Origin: Phanerodontia chrysosporium
Lineage: Eukaryota > Basidiomycota > Agaricomycetes > Polyporales > Phanerochaetaceae
Length of the DNA stretch: 50,566 nt
NCBI GenBank assembly: GCA_001910725.1
Contig: MJGA01000077.1
Coordinates: forward strand, 1-50,566
Direction: 5' to 3'
Shown here: one piece after another, positions 33,374 to 44,575 of the stretch
Position numbering within the stretch: the stretch's first letter is position 1
How the letters are laid out: each line of letters opens with the position of its first letter
Notes under the pieces: model-generated
The model's input: only the letters and a program-made list of their open reading frames with translations
What the model was told of the DNA's origin: nothing
Database searches by the model: none
Position numbers and translations under genes: made by a program

Positions 33374-34159
33374 TTATTCTGAATTTATAGTGTTCATCAA
33401 GATGTTCTTCCAGTTGGGCCTGCTGTCACGCGGCCATGGTTCCAGGGAGGTGATGGTATGGAATGCCTCTACGCATGCTCTCATTTCTTCGTCCTGCACG
33501 ATAGAGACCGCAACCGCGACCGCTTCCGGTTCATCCTCCATGATCTTGCGCCGCCTTCTGCTTATCTCCACCTGCATATCCCTCTTGATGTGCTCGACTG
33601 GTATGATCGCGGCGTCGGACACGGTCCACGACATTGCCGTGCGAGTGGGCTCCCTTCGCTGTTTGACCACCACCCACATTACCCGAGTCTCTGTGTTCGT
33701 AGGGTCGACGTCCGCTTCCAGGGCAACGACGCTGATGCCTGTTAGCGTTTCGCGATGCTTCATGGAGAATCTATTCAGTGATGCGAGACGCGCCGCCGCG
33801 AGCTCAGTGAGGGTCATGTTGACTTGCTGAGAGCCCTGGACGCGTCTGCATGTCTCTTTGTGCTCCGGCCAAGCTGCACGCTGACACTCCTTGCTCTGCA
33901 TTAGTGGGATTAGCAGACTGATTTGCGCATGAGGCCTATAGCATACACAGTAGACTATGACCTTGCAACCCGTGCAGACCGACAACTTGACGTTCGGACT
34001 CCCAGGTCCTCTGGACCTCTGGAGGCATCCTGGTAGGCTGAGTGGCAGAGCAAGTAGGTTCGATGGCAGTGAGATAGGCTTGTCGGTGAAGTTCACAGGG
34101 TCACGGGCTTTATAGTGCTTGCTTATGATTGGTGGTTTGCTGCTAGGCGTGCAGTGCAT
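33374..34159 (-). CDS. MYND zinc-finger protein, paralog 1 (degenerate first Cys pair)
   Basis: Exons 33947-34159 and 33374-33895 give 244 residues. The MYND finger reads GCLQRSRGPGSPNVKLSVC-TGC, KVIVYC at the splice, then SKECQRAAWPEHKETC. Compared with the two paralogs at 38849 and 40301 (CQNC...CSAC...YC...ECQRAAWP-H-C), the first Cys pair has become C-x-x-R, so one zinc ligand is missing. The intron position after YC is the same in all three genes. The C-terminal part keeps the same layout (V-KQR, then a VSDAAIIPVEHI strand) but has diverged, with a basic ISRRRRKI stretch. Met at 34159 is the only upstream start; the N-terminal 40 residues are unlike the paralogs. MYND domains bind proline-rich peptides; this one may be non-functional. 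Confidence 0.75.
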   Translation of the reverse strand: MHCTPSSKPPIISKHYKARDPVNFTDKPISLPSNLLALPLSLPGCLQRSRGPGSPNVKLSVCTGCKVIVYCVCYRPHAQISLLIPLMQSKECQRAAWPEHKETCRRVQGSQQVNMTLTELAAARLASLNRFSMKHRETLTGISVVALEADVDPTNTETRVMWVVVKQRREPTRTAMSWTVSDAAIIPVEHIKRDMQVEISRRRRKIMEDEPEAVAVAVSIVQDEEMRACVEAFHTITSLEPWPRDSRPNWKNILMNTINSE

Positions 34160-34336
34160 TACAAAAAGAGTTAAACATAATATTTATAAGACAGACGATC
34201 ATTTCGATAGTGCCTAGGCTCCCTGTGCTTTTGCGGGCTGCGTGCTGTACATCGTGGTGGTCAGCATCGAGATTGATTGGCGCTTCCTTTGTGGCACTCG
34301 GGTATGACCGCGGAGAACCTAACCCCGTGTAACGTA

Positions 34337-34347
34337 CCCCTAACCCT
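34337..34347 (+). promoter_or_regulatory. Telobox-like CCCTAACCCT motif upstream of the BRCT gene
   Basis: CCCCTAACCCT, nearly two units of the vertebrate/fungal TTAGGG repeat on the opposite strand, lies 90 bp before the ATG at 34437. Teloboxes of this kind bind Tbf1/Teb1-type Myb factors in some fungi. It matches TTAGGG rather than the TTTAGGG of this chromosome's telomere. Confidence 0.35.
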
Positions 34348-34436
34348 TTGTCTCACGTGATGGCGCATGGGCGCGAAGAGGCGCGGGTGTGCTCGCTGTT
34401 CCGTACGACGACTAGGACACTCTCCACGCCGCTGCC

Positions 34437-37400
34437 ATGAGCGAATGCGACCCGCGAATATTCGAGGGCGTTGCTGCCTACATCTCTGCTGCGCTGCCCG
34501 AGCTCCAGCGCTCGCAGATCACGACCCTCCTCACGAGCAAAATGGGCCGCATCGTCGACTGCACCGACCGCGAGCTCACACACTACATTACCGACACACT
34601 CCCGACCGCAGACTCGCTGGAGCGCGTTGAGCCGCGAACAGGACTATTCTTTGTCACGCCGTACTGGGTGCAGCGTACCATTGCCCTTGGGACGCGCCAA
34701 GAGCCTGCCTTCTATTCTCCGCATCCCAGCATGCTGTTCTCCGGGGTCGTCGCGACATCATGCAGCCTTTCGCAAGAAGACAATGAAATTATGGCTGCTG
34801 GTATCTCTTCCCTTGGCGGCCAGTGGCGTAAGGCTATCACACGCGATGTCACCCATATCTTCGCCCTCAGCGGCGGCACAAACAAGTTCAACACAGCGAT
34901 GCACTTCAAGGAGAAAAGCGGCATGAAGGTCTTGGTCCCGCACTGGTTTGACGACACCGTGCGCCTTGGAATCCGCAACCTCTCCACCGAGCCATACGAG
35001 TGGCCGCGGCCCCACGTCTTTGAGGGACAAGCAGCGCGGACGCTCCGGCAGCTCGCGTCCTCTCCAGCCGAGGTGGAGGATAGCAGTGTTGTTCGCCGCC
35101 CCAAGCCCCCCTCAGAGCAGAAGAAGGCTTTCTACGACACCATCTTTCGTGAGAGCAGCGACCTTCCCAACAACCGGCCCGCATCGTCCAGAATCTGGGA
35201 AGGTCGCAAGATCATGTTTGGCTCCAACCTTCGTTTCAAACCATCACAGCGCGAGGCACATATTGCAGACGTCCTTCGCGCGGGTGGTGAGGTTGTGGAG
35301 TTTGACACGCCGGAGGAGGAGCTTGAGAGGCTGGATGAAGCAGACATCTACATTGCTCAATATCGTTCTGGGCGTGCCTTCGTGAAGGTACGTTTCGTGC
35401 ACTGCGAGTTTCCTTTTTCGTCTGCATGTTTACTAACGCTGTCCCAGGCGTACAAGCTGAAGAAACTCATTGGAAATCTACACTGGTTTTGGTACGTACG
35501 CAGCACAGGAATCTTGTCGCGTCCGACCGACCAGTTGCTACACTATCCTATACCCATGAAGCCTATCGAAGGATTCTCTCGCCATGTATGCGCCTCCATA
35601 TGACAACCTGACGCGACCTAACAGTTCTCCAGGTCATTACCGTGACAAACTATTCAGGAAAGGATCGCGAGTACATCAAGAAGATGCTCCTCATGCTTGG
35701 CGTTCCATATACCCCCACCATGTCCGGAAACAACACCGCCGTAATAGCCGCATAGTAGGTGCATCTGTGCCACACGCGTTGTTTGTCGATATTGACTGGC
35801 GTCTCCCCAGCCGCGCGGGCGAGAAAGTTAAGAAGGCCGATGACTGGGCTGTTCCAGTCGTGAATCATCTCTGGCTTGAAGACTGCTTCGCTCAATGGCG
35901 CGACATCGCACCGACACTCGACAGATACACCATCTTCCCACCTGGCGTCGACTTTGGCGAACTTCTTGCCGAGGATGGCGGCCGCGCTGTGCTTGGCATG
36001 GTCGCAGGCATGAGCGGTGGCTCCCGCGTTGGCTACGACCAGACTGAGCTGGACCGCATGGAGCGAGAGATCGAAGCGGAGGATGCGGTTGTAGAAGAGG
36101 TTATAAAGCCGAGTCAAGGCCGGTCCGAGGTCATGGAGACACCAAAGCGCGGTATTCTCAAGAAGACCAAGGGCGCGACCGAAGACGCCGCGGCGACGTC
36201 GCGCAGGCTCGCCGAGGAACGCAAGCGCCGTGCAGGCGGCGGCACGGACGGGGACGTCGCGACGGGTCCGTATGTCGACATGAATGTCGAGCTGGACGCT
36301 GATGGGCGGCTTTCCATGTCGGGATCTGAGCTCGGCTTCGGTGACCGGCGTGATGACGAGGAGCGCATGGATATCGACGAGCCCCGCGGCCGGCCAGCTG
36401 CCAAGGATGCAACTAAGGCAAAGCCGAGACCCTCGACGCCTGTACGAGGACGCGGTCGATCTTCTAGTGGCGGCTCAAAGCCGCAGGTCATGCCTGCCCG
36501 CGCCCGGGCACCTTCGACGTCACGTTCACAAACCAGGGCGAAACCAGCGGAGCCTTCCAATGGTGATGGTGAAGAATCTGATAGGCCGTCGACCCCTCCG
36601 CGTGGTCGTCGCGCCCAGAGAGCTAAGCCAGCATCAGAAGACGAGGAGCCAGAGGACGAGGAGCCTTCGCGAGCAGTTCGCACCATATCGCGCAAGGCGG
36701 CGATGAAGGGCAAGAGTGGCAAACGTGCAGACGATGCAGAAGACGTCTTCGACGTAGGCGGGAGTGCGCGCAAGGGCACCGTTATCAAGACGTACCGTGC
36801 CAAGTCGCGCAGTCGGTCGCGTAGTCGGGCTCGTCCGGCCGCACGTGACGAAGACGACTACGCACCGAGGGGAAAAGTGAAGAGCAAGCTGGTATCGGAG
36901 GACGAGGGAGGGTCGGAGATCAAGAAGACGCCTGTCAGGTCTGCAAAAACTGGCGCAAAGCGGAAGCTCGCTGTAACAACCGACTCCGAGACAGAGGAAG
37001 AACAATCGCCAAGGGCAAAGCCGAAGGGCCCGAGGCGAGACGTCGACGAGGATGAGGAAGACGTCATTGCTGTCGAAGAGTTGACGACGTCGCCACGGCG
37101 GGCTGGAACCCCTCGTCGCCGTGCATCCGTAGTACTTCCCACATTGAAGGAAGTCTTGTCTTCATCGCAACGGAACATCAACGCGTCTCAGCATGACGAA
37201 GCAGCACCTGCTGAGGAGTCGCCACTGTCCAAAGTGAAGACGCTTTCCAAAGAATCCCCGAAAGACTTGGCCAAAAAGTCGCCTACAAAACGTGGTCGTC
37301 CTCCATCGTCACGCGCTGCGAAACCACCAGCAACGAAACCCGCATCTCCAGTCCAACCCCCATCGCCATCACCGCCGCCTGCGCCGAAGCCAAGACGAGG

Positions 37401-38655
37401 TCGTCCCTCAGCCGCAGCTTCTGTTGTTCAGGTAGAGGCAGGCCCCAGTCGTGCCGAACCCGCAGACACCGATTCGCCTGCCAGAACAGCTAGCCGCCGC
37501 TCTGCCGCAACAAAGGCGGCGCAAAAGTTGCACGATGAGGTTATGCCGGACGCAAATAGCTTTGCGAAGGAGCTCAAGTCTGGACACGTTAAGGGCTACG
37601 AGGAGCCTGCACCTACGAAGGGCAAAGGCAAAGAGCACGAGAAAGCTGAGCCCGCGAAGGGCCGAAAGAGACCGACCGTGAACGAAGACGAGGCAGATGA
37701 AGATGAAGAGCGTGACGCGAAGAAGCGCAAGACCGATGCTGGGCCTGTCGTAGCGAAAGGTCGGCCACGGAAGTCGGAGGTGCCACCCTCGGACGAGGAT
37801 GAGCTCGAGATAGTCGAGGAGCCAAAGAGACGGGGGCGGCCTGCGAAAGCAAAGGCAGAGAGCACCGTCAGGTACGCTTGCCCACTCCTTTTGGAGACAG
37901 TCTAGCTGACTGAAGCCTAGCACCGACCCAAGAAATGTCGTGATCATGACGACGCAGGTCACTCTCACCGACGACCAGACCAAAGTTCTCACAAAATTGG
38001 GCGCAAAGTTCACGACCAAGCCACTCGAGTGCACGCACCTTGTTGCGCACAAGATTGTCCGTACCGAAAAGTTCTTGTGTGCCATGGCAGTCGCCCCACA
38101 CATCGTCTCCGCGAAGTGGGTCGAAGCGTGTGTCCTCAAGAAATCCTTACAACGTGAGTGTACGCCCGGTCGACAGAATCTAGGAGGCTGATCCCAGAGT
38201 TTTAGCGGAAAGATCGTTTGCACTCAAAGACCCTGAGAGCGAGAAACGCTACGGGTACAAACTCTCTGATGCTCTGGCGCGCGCCCGGAAGGGCGGACGA
38301 AAGCTCTTTGAAGGCAAGACGTTCTATGTCACGCCCAAAGTGCCCGTGGACACGAAGCTGTTGAAGGCTGTAGTTACTGCCGGTGGCGGGCAGGTGTGTC
38401 TGGCATTCGGACTGCGAGTTGATCGGGTGCTGATCCTGTTTACCCCAGCTGCTCTCTCAGTCGCCGACAGTCCGCATACTCAAAGGGCACGATGACGACC
38501 GCTTCGTCATCTCGTGCCCTGCAGACGTCTCGATCTGGCGGCCGCTCGCGGAGCATGGCTACCCCGTCTATTCTCAAGAGCTGATTCTGACTGGTGTACT
38601 AAAGCAGGAGCTACACTGGGACGACCCTACGTACAAGGTTCCCGGTTCGTTCTAG
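34437..38655 (+). CDS. Rtt107/Brc1-like multi-BRCT DNA-damage scaffold (1299 residues)
   Basis: Nuclear scaffold recruited to gamma-H2A at stalled forks and breaks. Seven exons (34437-35387, 35448-35585, 35633-35754, 35811-37871, 37921-38153, 38206-38393, 38449-38655) sum to exactly 1300 codons. The N-terminal 450 residues contain tandem BRCT repeats: FEGVAAYISAALPE, FSGVVATSCSLSQED with PHWFDDTVRLG, GRKIMFGSNLRF, then the conserved TGILSRPTDQLLHYP and VITVTNYSGKDREYI with NHLWLEDCFAQW. A 640-residue Lys/Arg/Glu/Pro/Ser-rich linker with many SP/TP and RGRP (AT-hook-like) motifs follows. The C-terminal pair starts NVVIMTTQVTLTDDQ, keeps SAKWVEACVLKKSL, and ends FEGKTFYVTPKV and FVISCPADVSIW. 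That pair is the phospho-H2A-binding module of the family. No damage seen. The MYND genes flank it on both sides. Confidence 0.93.
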
Positions 38656-38848
38656 ATATGTGGCCCTGGTGCTTGCTTGGATCTTTGTTGCGCATTTCCT
38701 GTACATTATCATATTGGTTCTACTTAACGGTTTCTCGCAAGCTCAAAAGGCAATTGGCATAGCTGGCTACCTTCGTGGGCGCTCCAGCAAGGGCGAGAGC
38801 GAACCTTGTTTCCCTTACGCAAAACTCTCACCTTCGTCCACCACCGCC

Positions 38849-39558
38849 ATGTCAAATCCACTCCCGATGCGCAAGGAGCTTATGCAGTGCCAGAACTGCT
38901 GGAAGTCCAAGACGCCTGGCGTCACTATGTCTCGCTGTTCAGCGTGCAAGATAGAGACCTACTGCGTGAGTGCTTCGAGACACCGCAAGCAAAGCAGCGA
39001 TCGATCCAGACGTCGGCCGTTCTGCAGGGTGTCGAATGTCAGCGCGCAGCGTGGCCGTTGCACAAGGCGAAGTGCAAGATCAACTCGCGTGTAGGCACGA
39101 CGCTGCCTGAAGACGCCGCGAAGAAGGTCGAGCGCACCCGGAAGATGCTCGTCGCCTTCGTGGGCAAGCACCGCCCCGCGCTCGCAGAAGCCGGTCTCCG
39201 TGCTCTCGACCTCCGCAGGTATCCGCGCAACCTTGAACAGAAGTATCTCTGCGTCACGGTTCGCCAGCGCCCAGGCAAGCAGCCCGCGCAACTCCTCTAC
39301 GTCTTCGAAGACGCCTATGTCGCTGAAATCGACGATCTGTCGCCTTCTCAAGCAGCCGACATGAGAAGCGTTCAGGCTGATGCGAGACGGACGGGTCCGG
39401 CGAACGTAGTGGGAACCTTCTTCGTTATGGTCTTCGATCTCGACACCAAGGTGTGCAACAACGTACTCGTGAGCCCTGCGAAGGACGTGACCTATCCGAG
39501 CCCTAAACCGTACAAGGAGTTCTTGATGCATCATATCAACAACGGAATCATCATCTGA
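38849..39558 (+). CDS. MYND zinc-finger protein, paralog 2
   Basis: Exons 38849-38965 (39 codons) and 39028-39558 (177 codons) give 215 residues. Complete MYND ligands: Cys14, Cys17, Cys30, Cys33, Cys39, Cys43, His51, Cys55 (CQNC, CSAC, YC-GVEC, H-C). The intron lies right after the fifth ligand, Cys39. The C-terminal part (VRQRPGKQPAQLLYVFEDAYV, VGTFFVMVFDLDTKVCNNVL, PYKEFLMHHINNGIII) is unrecognised but shared with paralog 3 almost block by block. Start at 38849 gives a short N-terminus before the finger. The stop of the BRCT gene is 193 bp upstream. Probable protein-interaction adapter. Confidence 0.9.
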
Positions 39559-40300
39559 GCAGGAGAAAGTGGCATATGAGAGGGTGGGAATGATCACCAT
39601 GTAATTGTATGAAGCGCCCCTCGAGCTGAGTGCCCAGAATGTTTCGCGCATACGATTGAATTGATGATATGGCATGCATCTTTTGTATGTCGACAAAGGG
39701 AGAAAGGAGTACTTTCGCGACATATTCGGCGTGGATGCAGCGGACCAGCGAGGCGGCCTCTCAGCGAGCGATACGAGACGACAGCGAAGACTTGCGCTAG
39801 GCGGTATATAGGCAACGTTCAGAAGCCCAGCCGCCTCAGGATAAAGCCTTCCTGCACACGCCAGATTCAGTCCGGTTGGCCGGCGATCCCAGACCGAGTG
39901 GACTCACAGTCATGCATGGCAGCTCAGACGTGCGCTGGGGCGGCCGCACCAGACAACCTCTGTTCGGTACGTGGGCGTATGCTTTCATTTCGCCCCGCCG
40001 CCGCCAAGATGCCCTAGCGCAGTTACCCTCGAGGAGTCAACAAGTCGTGCATTGGTAGAAGCACTGCGCGGCAAGCATCCCCATAAGTCTGTGTTCAGCT
40101 TGCGAGATGTAGCAAACGGACCTGGGGCGAATGCGAACATGCCTCTGCGAGTTCTCGTACGTCTCTTGTACGTTGTGTCGCCGGTCTGGTGCTTGCTGTG
40201 GAACTTGGTGGTGTTTAATGCATGAAACACGCCTGCTTGTGGGCGCTCGGGCGGATGAAAATTTGAGTCAACTGTACCTCACTCTCCAACCACCGCGACG
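39559..40300. other. Intergenic between MYND paralogs 2 and 3
   Basis: No gene is supported. A weak pyrimidine-rich stretch precedes the ATG at 40301. Frames in the 39.6-39.8 kb part are short and unrelated to the flanking genes. Confidence 0.5.
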
Positions 40301-41007
40301 ATGTCGAAGGCACTCCCCACGCGTAAAGAACTCACGCAATGCCAGAACTGCCGGAAGAAGAAGGCACCTGGCGTCACCTTTTCGCGTTGCTCTGCTTGCA
40401 AGGTGGAAATTTACTGCGTGAGCACACACCATCACCGGAGCGAAAATAACAAAGGACTAACACACCACATCTACAGAGTGTCGAGTGCCAGCGGGCTGCG
40501 TGGCCAACTCATAAGGCCAAATGCAAGCTAAACTCGCGGTTGACCGAGATGTTGCCGGACGAGATTGCGCAGATCGTCGAGTACAAGCAGAAGACGCTAC
40601 GCGTTTTCACGAGCAAGCATCGCCCGACGCTCTGCGAAGCCGGCGTTCGTGCCCTCGACCTCGGCCGCAACCCACGCAATGCGGAGGAAAAGTTTCTGCG
40701 TGTCAAAGTGCGCCAACGTCCCGGCTCGCAGCTCGCGCACCTCCTCTACGTCGTCGAGGACGCCGAGGTCGTCGCTTTCGACGACCTTCCGCCCGAGCAA
40801 GCCGCTGAGATGAAAGGAGTACTCGCGGAAGCCAACCGTACCCGCGGTGAGGGCATGGATGGAACCTTCTTCGTAATGCTCTTTGACGTAGTTACGTCTT
40901 TGTGCAACATCGCACCCGTGAGCTTTGCCAAATCGGCGACCTACTCAACTCCAAAACCCTACAAGGAACTTCTCATGGACCATCTTAACAATGGGATCAT
41001 ACTCTAG
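40301..41007 (+). CDS. MYND zinc-finger protein, paralog 3
   Basis: Exons 40301-40417 and 40477-41007 are 117 and 531 nt, identical in length to those of paralog 2, giving 215 residues. The MYND ligands (CQNC, CSAC, YC-SVEC, H, C) are all present. Paralog 2 and this gene are about 60% identical over the whole length, with closest agreement in the finger and in the C-terminal block PKPYKELLMDHLNNGIIL. Same intron phase and position. Tandem duplication is the simplest origin. The degenerate copy at 33374 lies across the BRCT gene on the other strand. Function unknown beyond protein binding. Confidence 0.9.
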
Positions 41008-41297
41008 ATAGCCTGAACGATCGCATAGCCATGTGTAGCTGCGCTAAGTTGTGAGCGAAATCTGGAATCAGTGTTGTGTCGTGGTACCAGCTTTGAGATA
41101 CTTACCGAGAACGATGAGGGTGGGACGCCTTCGGTCGTACGCGGGCAACATGGCGATGCGAAGAAAACGAAGTCTATAGTCTATTGGGTATGGATTCTAG
41201 TACACGCTGAAACGGTATAAATATGTCGATTCAAATCTACACAGGACACTGCACTGCGTGAGCCGAGTGCCAAGGTATGCACAAGCTAGCACTCACC

Positions 41298-42330
41298 TCA
41301 AGCGGGCACCTTGACGAGTGCGCCCATCTCCGCCTGCTCAATCTCGACGTCTTTTTCAGGGGTTTGAGAGCCGTTGTTCACGATACTCAAATAGGTGTCT
41401 GCGCGCATCGGATCAGCTCACGACACGAACGAAATTCGAAGGACACCGTACTCCAGAAAAGCGACACAACGCCAACGGTGAGCACACGCAGATGGTGTGG
41501 CACGAACGCGAAGTTGACGAGCTGCGTTGGAATGAACACCATCCTGCAACAAGCGAATGTCAGTTCAGTTTGCATGCGATGTCATACTGGCTAGACACAC
41601 CAGTTACGCAGGACGGTTGGTACATATGCCTAAAGAGGCCGTGATTAGCCAGAAAAGACCAGCAGAGGGCTTCTACGTACATGTTCGATACGAGTCGCGG
41701 CTGCAGAGAGGCCCTTGCCCTCGAGGACGGTCATCGAGCCGAAGTAGAATGCAATGATCGCTGCAAAGGTCTTCGTGAGCCCGTCTCCAACCTGCATTCC
41801 GCGAAATAGACGGACCTGGCGCGAACATGAACTGGTCCATGTACACCTGCAGCGGCAGTCAGAATGGACGCGAAGGACGAGAGACGGCATGCGAACCCGC
41901 CAGATCACCGCTCGTCGCGGGGTGCGGAACTGTAGTCGGTTGAGGAATGTGAACCACTTTGTCACTGCAGGGCCAAACAGGCAGCCTGTACACTGTATCA
42001 GCCCTGCTCTGCAGACGCTAATGTCGAGGGGCACGCACCTCCGTAGAATGTGGACCGCAGCGTTCTCACGAACTGCACGAAACACCCCAGGTCTCAGCTC
42101 CAGAACTTGCGGGACACGCTGACATTACGCACGTCATGCTTCGCGAGACCGCGTTTCTCAACCGCCTGCTGCGCGACGATGTCGGACGCGCCGAACAGCA
42201 CTGCGGACGTCGCGCACTGTCCGACCATGGGACGCCGCTGGAGGAATGCACTACCGCTCCGAGTCAGCGACATGCTTTTCAGCACGGAAAGCGTGGAAGC
42301 CTACTTGTAAACGCGGAGGACGGAGGCCAT
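41298..42330 (-). CDS. SYM1: Mpv17/Sym1 family membrane protein
   Basis: Inner mitochondrial or peroxisomal channel-like protein of the Mpv17/PMP22 family. Nine very short exons (42305-42330, 42133-42250, 42039-42072, 41897-41985, 41816-41846, 41681-41760, 41601-41629, 41452-41543, 41298-41398) join to 199 residues in frame. Hallmarks: QRRPMVGQCATSAVLFGASDI and AQQAVEKRG in the first membrane segment, FYGGCLFGPAVTKWF, VYMDQFMFAPA, FYFGSMTVLEGKG, YVPTVLRNWMVFIPTQLVNF and FVPHHLRVL before the C-terminal LFWNTYLSIVNN. Four predicted membrane segments. A short charged C-terminal tail (EKDVEIEQAEMG) ends the protein. The exon density is extreme even for this window, yet every junction keeps phase. 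Confidence 0.92.
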
Positions 42331-42726
42331 CGTGGTCGAGGTGGGGGTCGCGGGGCAGGGGCAAGCGTCTCAAATTTTATGGCGGGAGTGCACGGCACTG
42401 GCGTCCGTGACAGCAGATGACGGCGAGGGTGGTGGTCGCAGAGAGGGTACGGGGCGCTGTTTGACGTGCAGGGCTGGGGCTTTATCGTCGGCGGGCATGA
42501 TGCTGGTTGGCTGGAAGGAACTTGCCCCGCTCAGATGACTTGCACGCGGCGGGTGCGCTACGGACCACTGATGCGGACCGTGGGGACCGTAATCTGCAAG
42601 GCACACCGACGAGTTCGAGGATCCAGGCCGTCCGGGATAAATCAATAGCAACAAAGGAGGGAGTACATGTATACATATGGTACATAGAGAAGGTCCTTAA
42701 GGTATCAAGGTCGCATGTATCAAGTG
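42331..42726. other. Intergenic, nothing recognised
   Basis: 5' side of the Mpv17 gene and 3' side of VTI1. No coding signal beyond shadow frames. Confidence 0.5.
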
Positions 42727-43942
42727 CTACCGGACGAGCTTGAACCAGAGTATGATGCAAATAAGGGCAATGAGCACGACGATGATCGCACCAGTCACCA
42801 CTCGCTGCTGGTACATCCTGTTTAGATCCACCTGTCAGAGCCTCTTCGTACCGACAGTATACGAGATAAACAGGCGTACCTGCGAATCATTTTCTTGAGC
42901 GTGCCTGACGCTCGGTCAATGGAGGTATCGGCTCTTGAAAGCTATGGAGCGAAGAGTCAGCACTATGAGCACGGGGGAAGTCATGGCAGAGTTAGGTGGG
43001 GAGCCGTGGAAAGGGGGATGCAGTCTCGGAAAGCCATCATAGACGAGGCAGAGCACGGCGCCGAGCAGGAGGCCAGATAGACCTCCACGACTGTCTCTAT
43101 ATCGAGGCTGACAGCTGTAGCGCACAGCAACAAGGTAGCCTTAGTAGGAGAAACCCATAGGCCGTGTTTGCCTGTGGGGTGACTAGGCAGAAGTGTTGAC
43201 TGTACTACCCGCGTTGGAGTCGCCACCGGGACGTGTATCTGCAGCGCGTTTGGATCCCTCTTGGCTTTCGACCTGCCCATTGCAATGGAAGAATAGTAAG
43301 TTGTAACACTCACGGTATCTCTAGCATTCTGTATCTGCTCCCGCTGTCCGCGCAGACTCCTCAGGATATCCGCGCCCTGTTCTTCTGTCTCAAGGGCGAT
43401 CCGCTGACTCTCCGTGAGCCTTCGAGTACCATCTTCAAGAAGGGCAGTGCCCGCAAGCAGGCGTGTGCGGTCGTTACTGGAGCCGTACGGGTCGTCCATG
43501 GTAGGGGTCATTGCGCGGGCACCAAGCAGGTCCGCGCGGGCGAGCTGGGCATGCGTGTCCTTCGAAAGCTTCTTGAAGCGCTGCAGATCAGCCTTCGCGG
43601 CCTTGATGCGTGTCTGGTAGGATGGCTTGAGCGACTGTGGGATGCCCTGAATCTCTATCTCCATTTGCGAGACCTACGTCGGCGGTCAGCACGAGCTGCG
43701 GAACCATACGAGCGTGGCACACACCATCTCGTCCGCCTCATCTAGCTCAAGCTCAACTCTTCTCAGTGCAGCCTTCCGCTGCTCTACAAGTCCGTCAGAC
43801 AGCGTGTGCTATGCATACGGCAGCAAAGCGCACCTCCACGCTCGTCCTTCGCATCTCCTTCGAGTTTCTCCCTTATACTCGAGATGATCTGCTGGAAGTC
43901 TTGCTCGTATGAGTCGAAGAGTGCCGTTGGAGAGCTATCCAT
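42727..43942 (-). CDS. VTI1: Vti1-type Qb-SNARE
   Basis: SNARE for Golgi-endosome-vacuole fusion. Exons 43834-43942, 43725-43783, 43314-43673, 42880-42941 and 42727-42817 give 226 residues. N-terminal Habc-type helical domain: SYEQDFQQIISSIREKLEG and KAALRRVELELDEADEM, then VSQMEIEIQGIP. The SNARE motif runs LETEEQGADILRSLRGQREQIQ through LSRADTSIDRASGTLKKM. A C-terminal membrane anchor (VVTGAIIVVLIALICIILWF) ends in KLVR. All junctions keep phase. The fourth intron (42942-43313, 372 nt) is far longer than the others in this window. An in-frame Met at 43966 would add eight residues. Confidence 0.94.
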
Positions 43943-44575
43943 GGCGGACGCGAGGTATTTTTGCACGGCAGGTGACGGTAGAAATGAAGGTGGTGGTGGG
44001 TAGTGAGAGCGGCCGCGGGCGCAGCGATTGTTCGCCGTACGTCGGTGATCGGCGTCACGTGGCTTGCACTTTCCAGTCTGCGGCGCGTTGCTCGCTGCGA
44101 GACGACTACGACGGCCTTGAGCATTAGAATCTCAGAGCCCTACACAATGCTGTCTTCCCGAGTGCGTGCCTGCTTGCTTACGCGCTGGAACTGAGCCTGG
44201 CACCCGTCGCTCCTCAGGCCTCAGGTGAGACGTTCGACGCTATCATTCGTTCACGCACAGCCTGAACCTCCGTTGTCTGCTGTCTGCCGCGCGTTCAATC
44301 TTGCGACCGCCTTCGCAGACTGCGATTCCGCAGTCATCTCAAGCACGCTAGAACGAGACCAGGTACGTGCACTGCTCACAATCTGGGTGCAGTCTGGTTG
44401 ACTTGCATGGAGGTTTGACATGCAGCAGGCATTTCGTAGCGCTGTTGGGCACACGGTCGCGCCAGCGAAGAACCGGAACGCACATACGTCGCCCGCCTTA
44501 CGTGCGCGGGTGCGGGGCATATATACGACACGTCCCAGAATATGCCCCTTCCCCCCTTCTCACCTCACGGCAGGC
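43943..44575. other. Divergent promoter region of VTI1 and heme-thiolate peroxidase
   Basis: A TATATACGAC box at 44520 lies 56 bp before the heme-thiolate peroxidase ATG at 44576. No other gene. A frame open from 44420 runs into the peroxidase frame but precedes the preferred start. Confidence 0.55.

Noticed and set aside
37408..38223. Long minus-strand frame (271 codons) under the BRCT gene
   Set aside because: It is the antisense shadow of well-supported exons; its composition follows from the sense codons.
42916..43125. Independent small gene inside the VTI1 intron
   Set aside because: The frame is only an extension of the VTI1 exon frame or a shadow; no start context or domain was seen.
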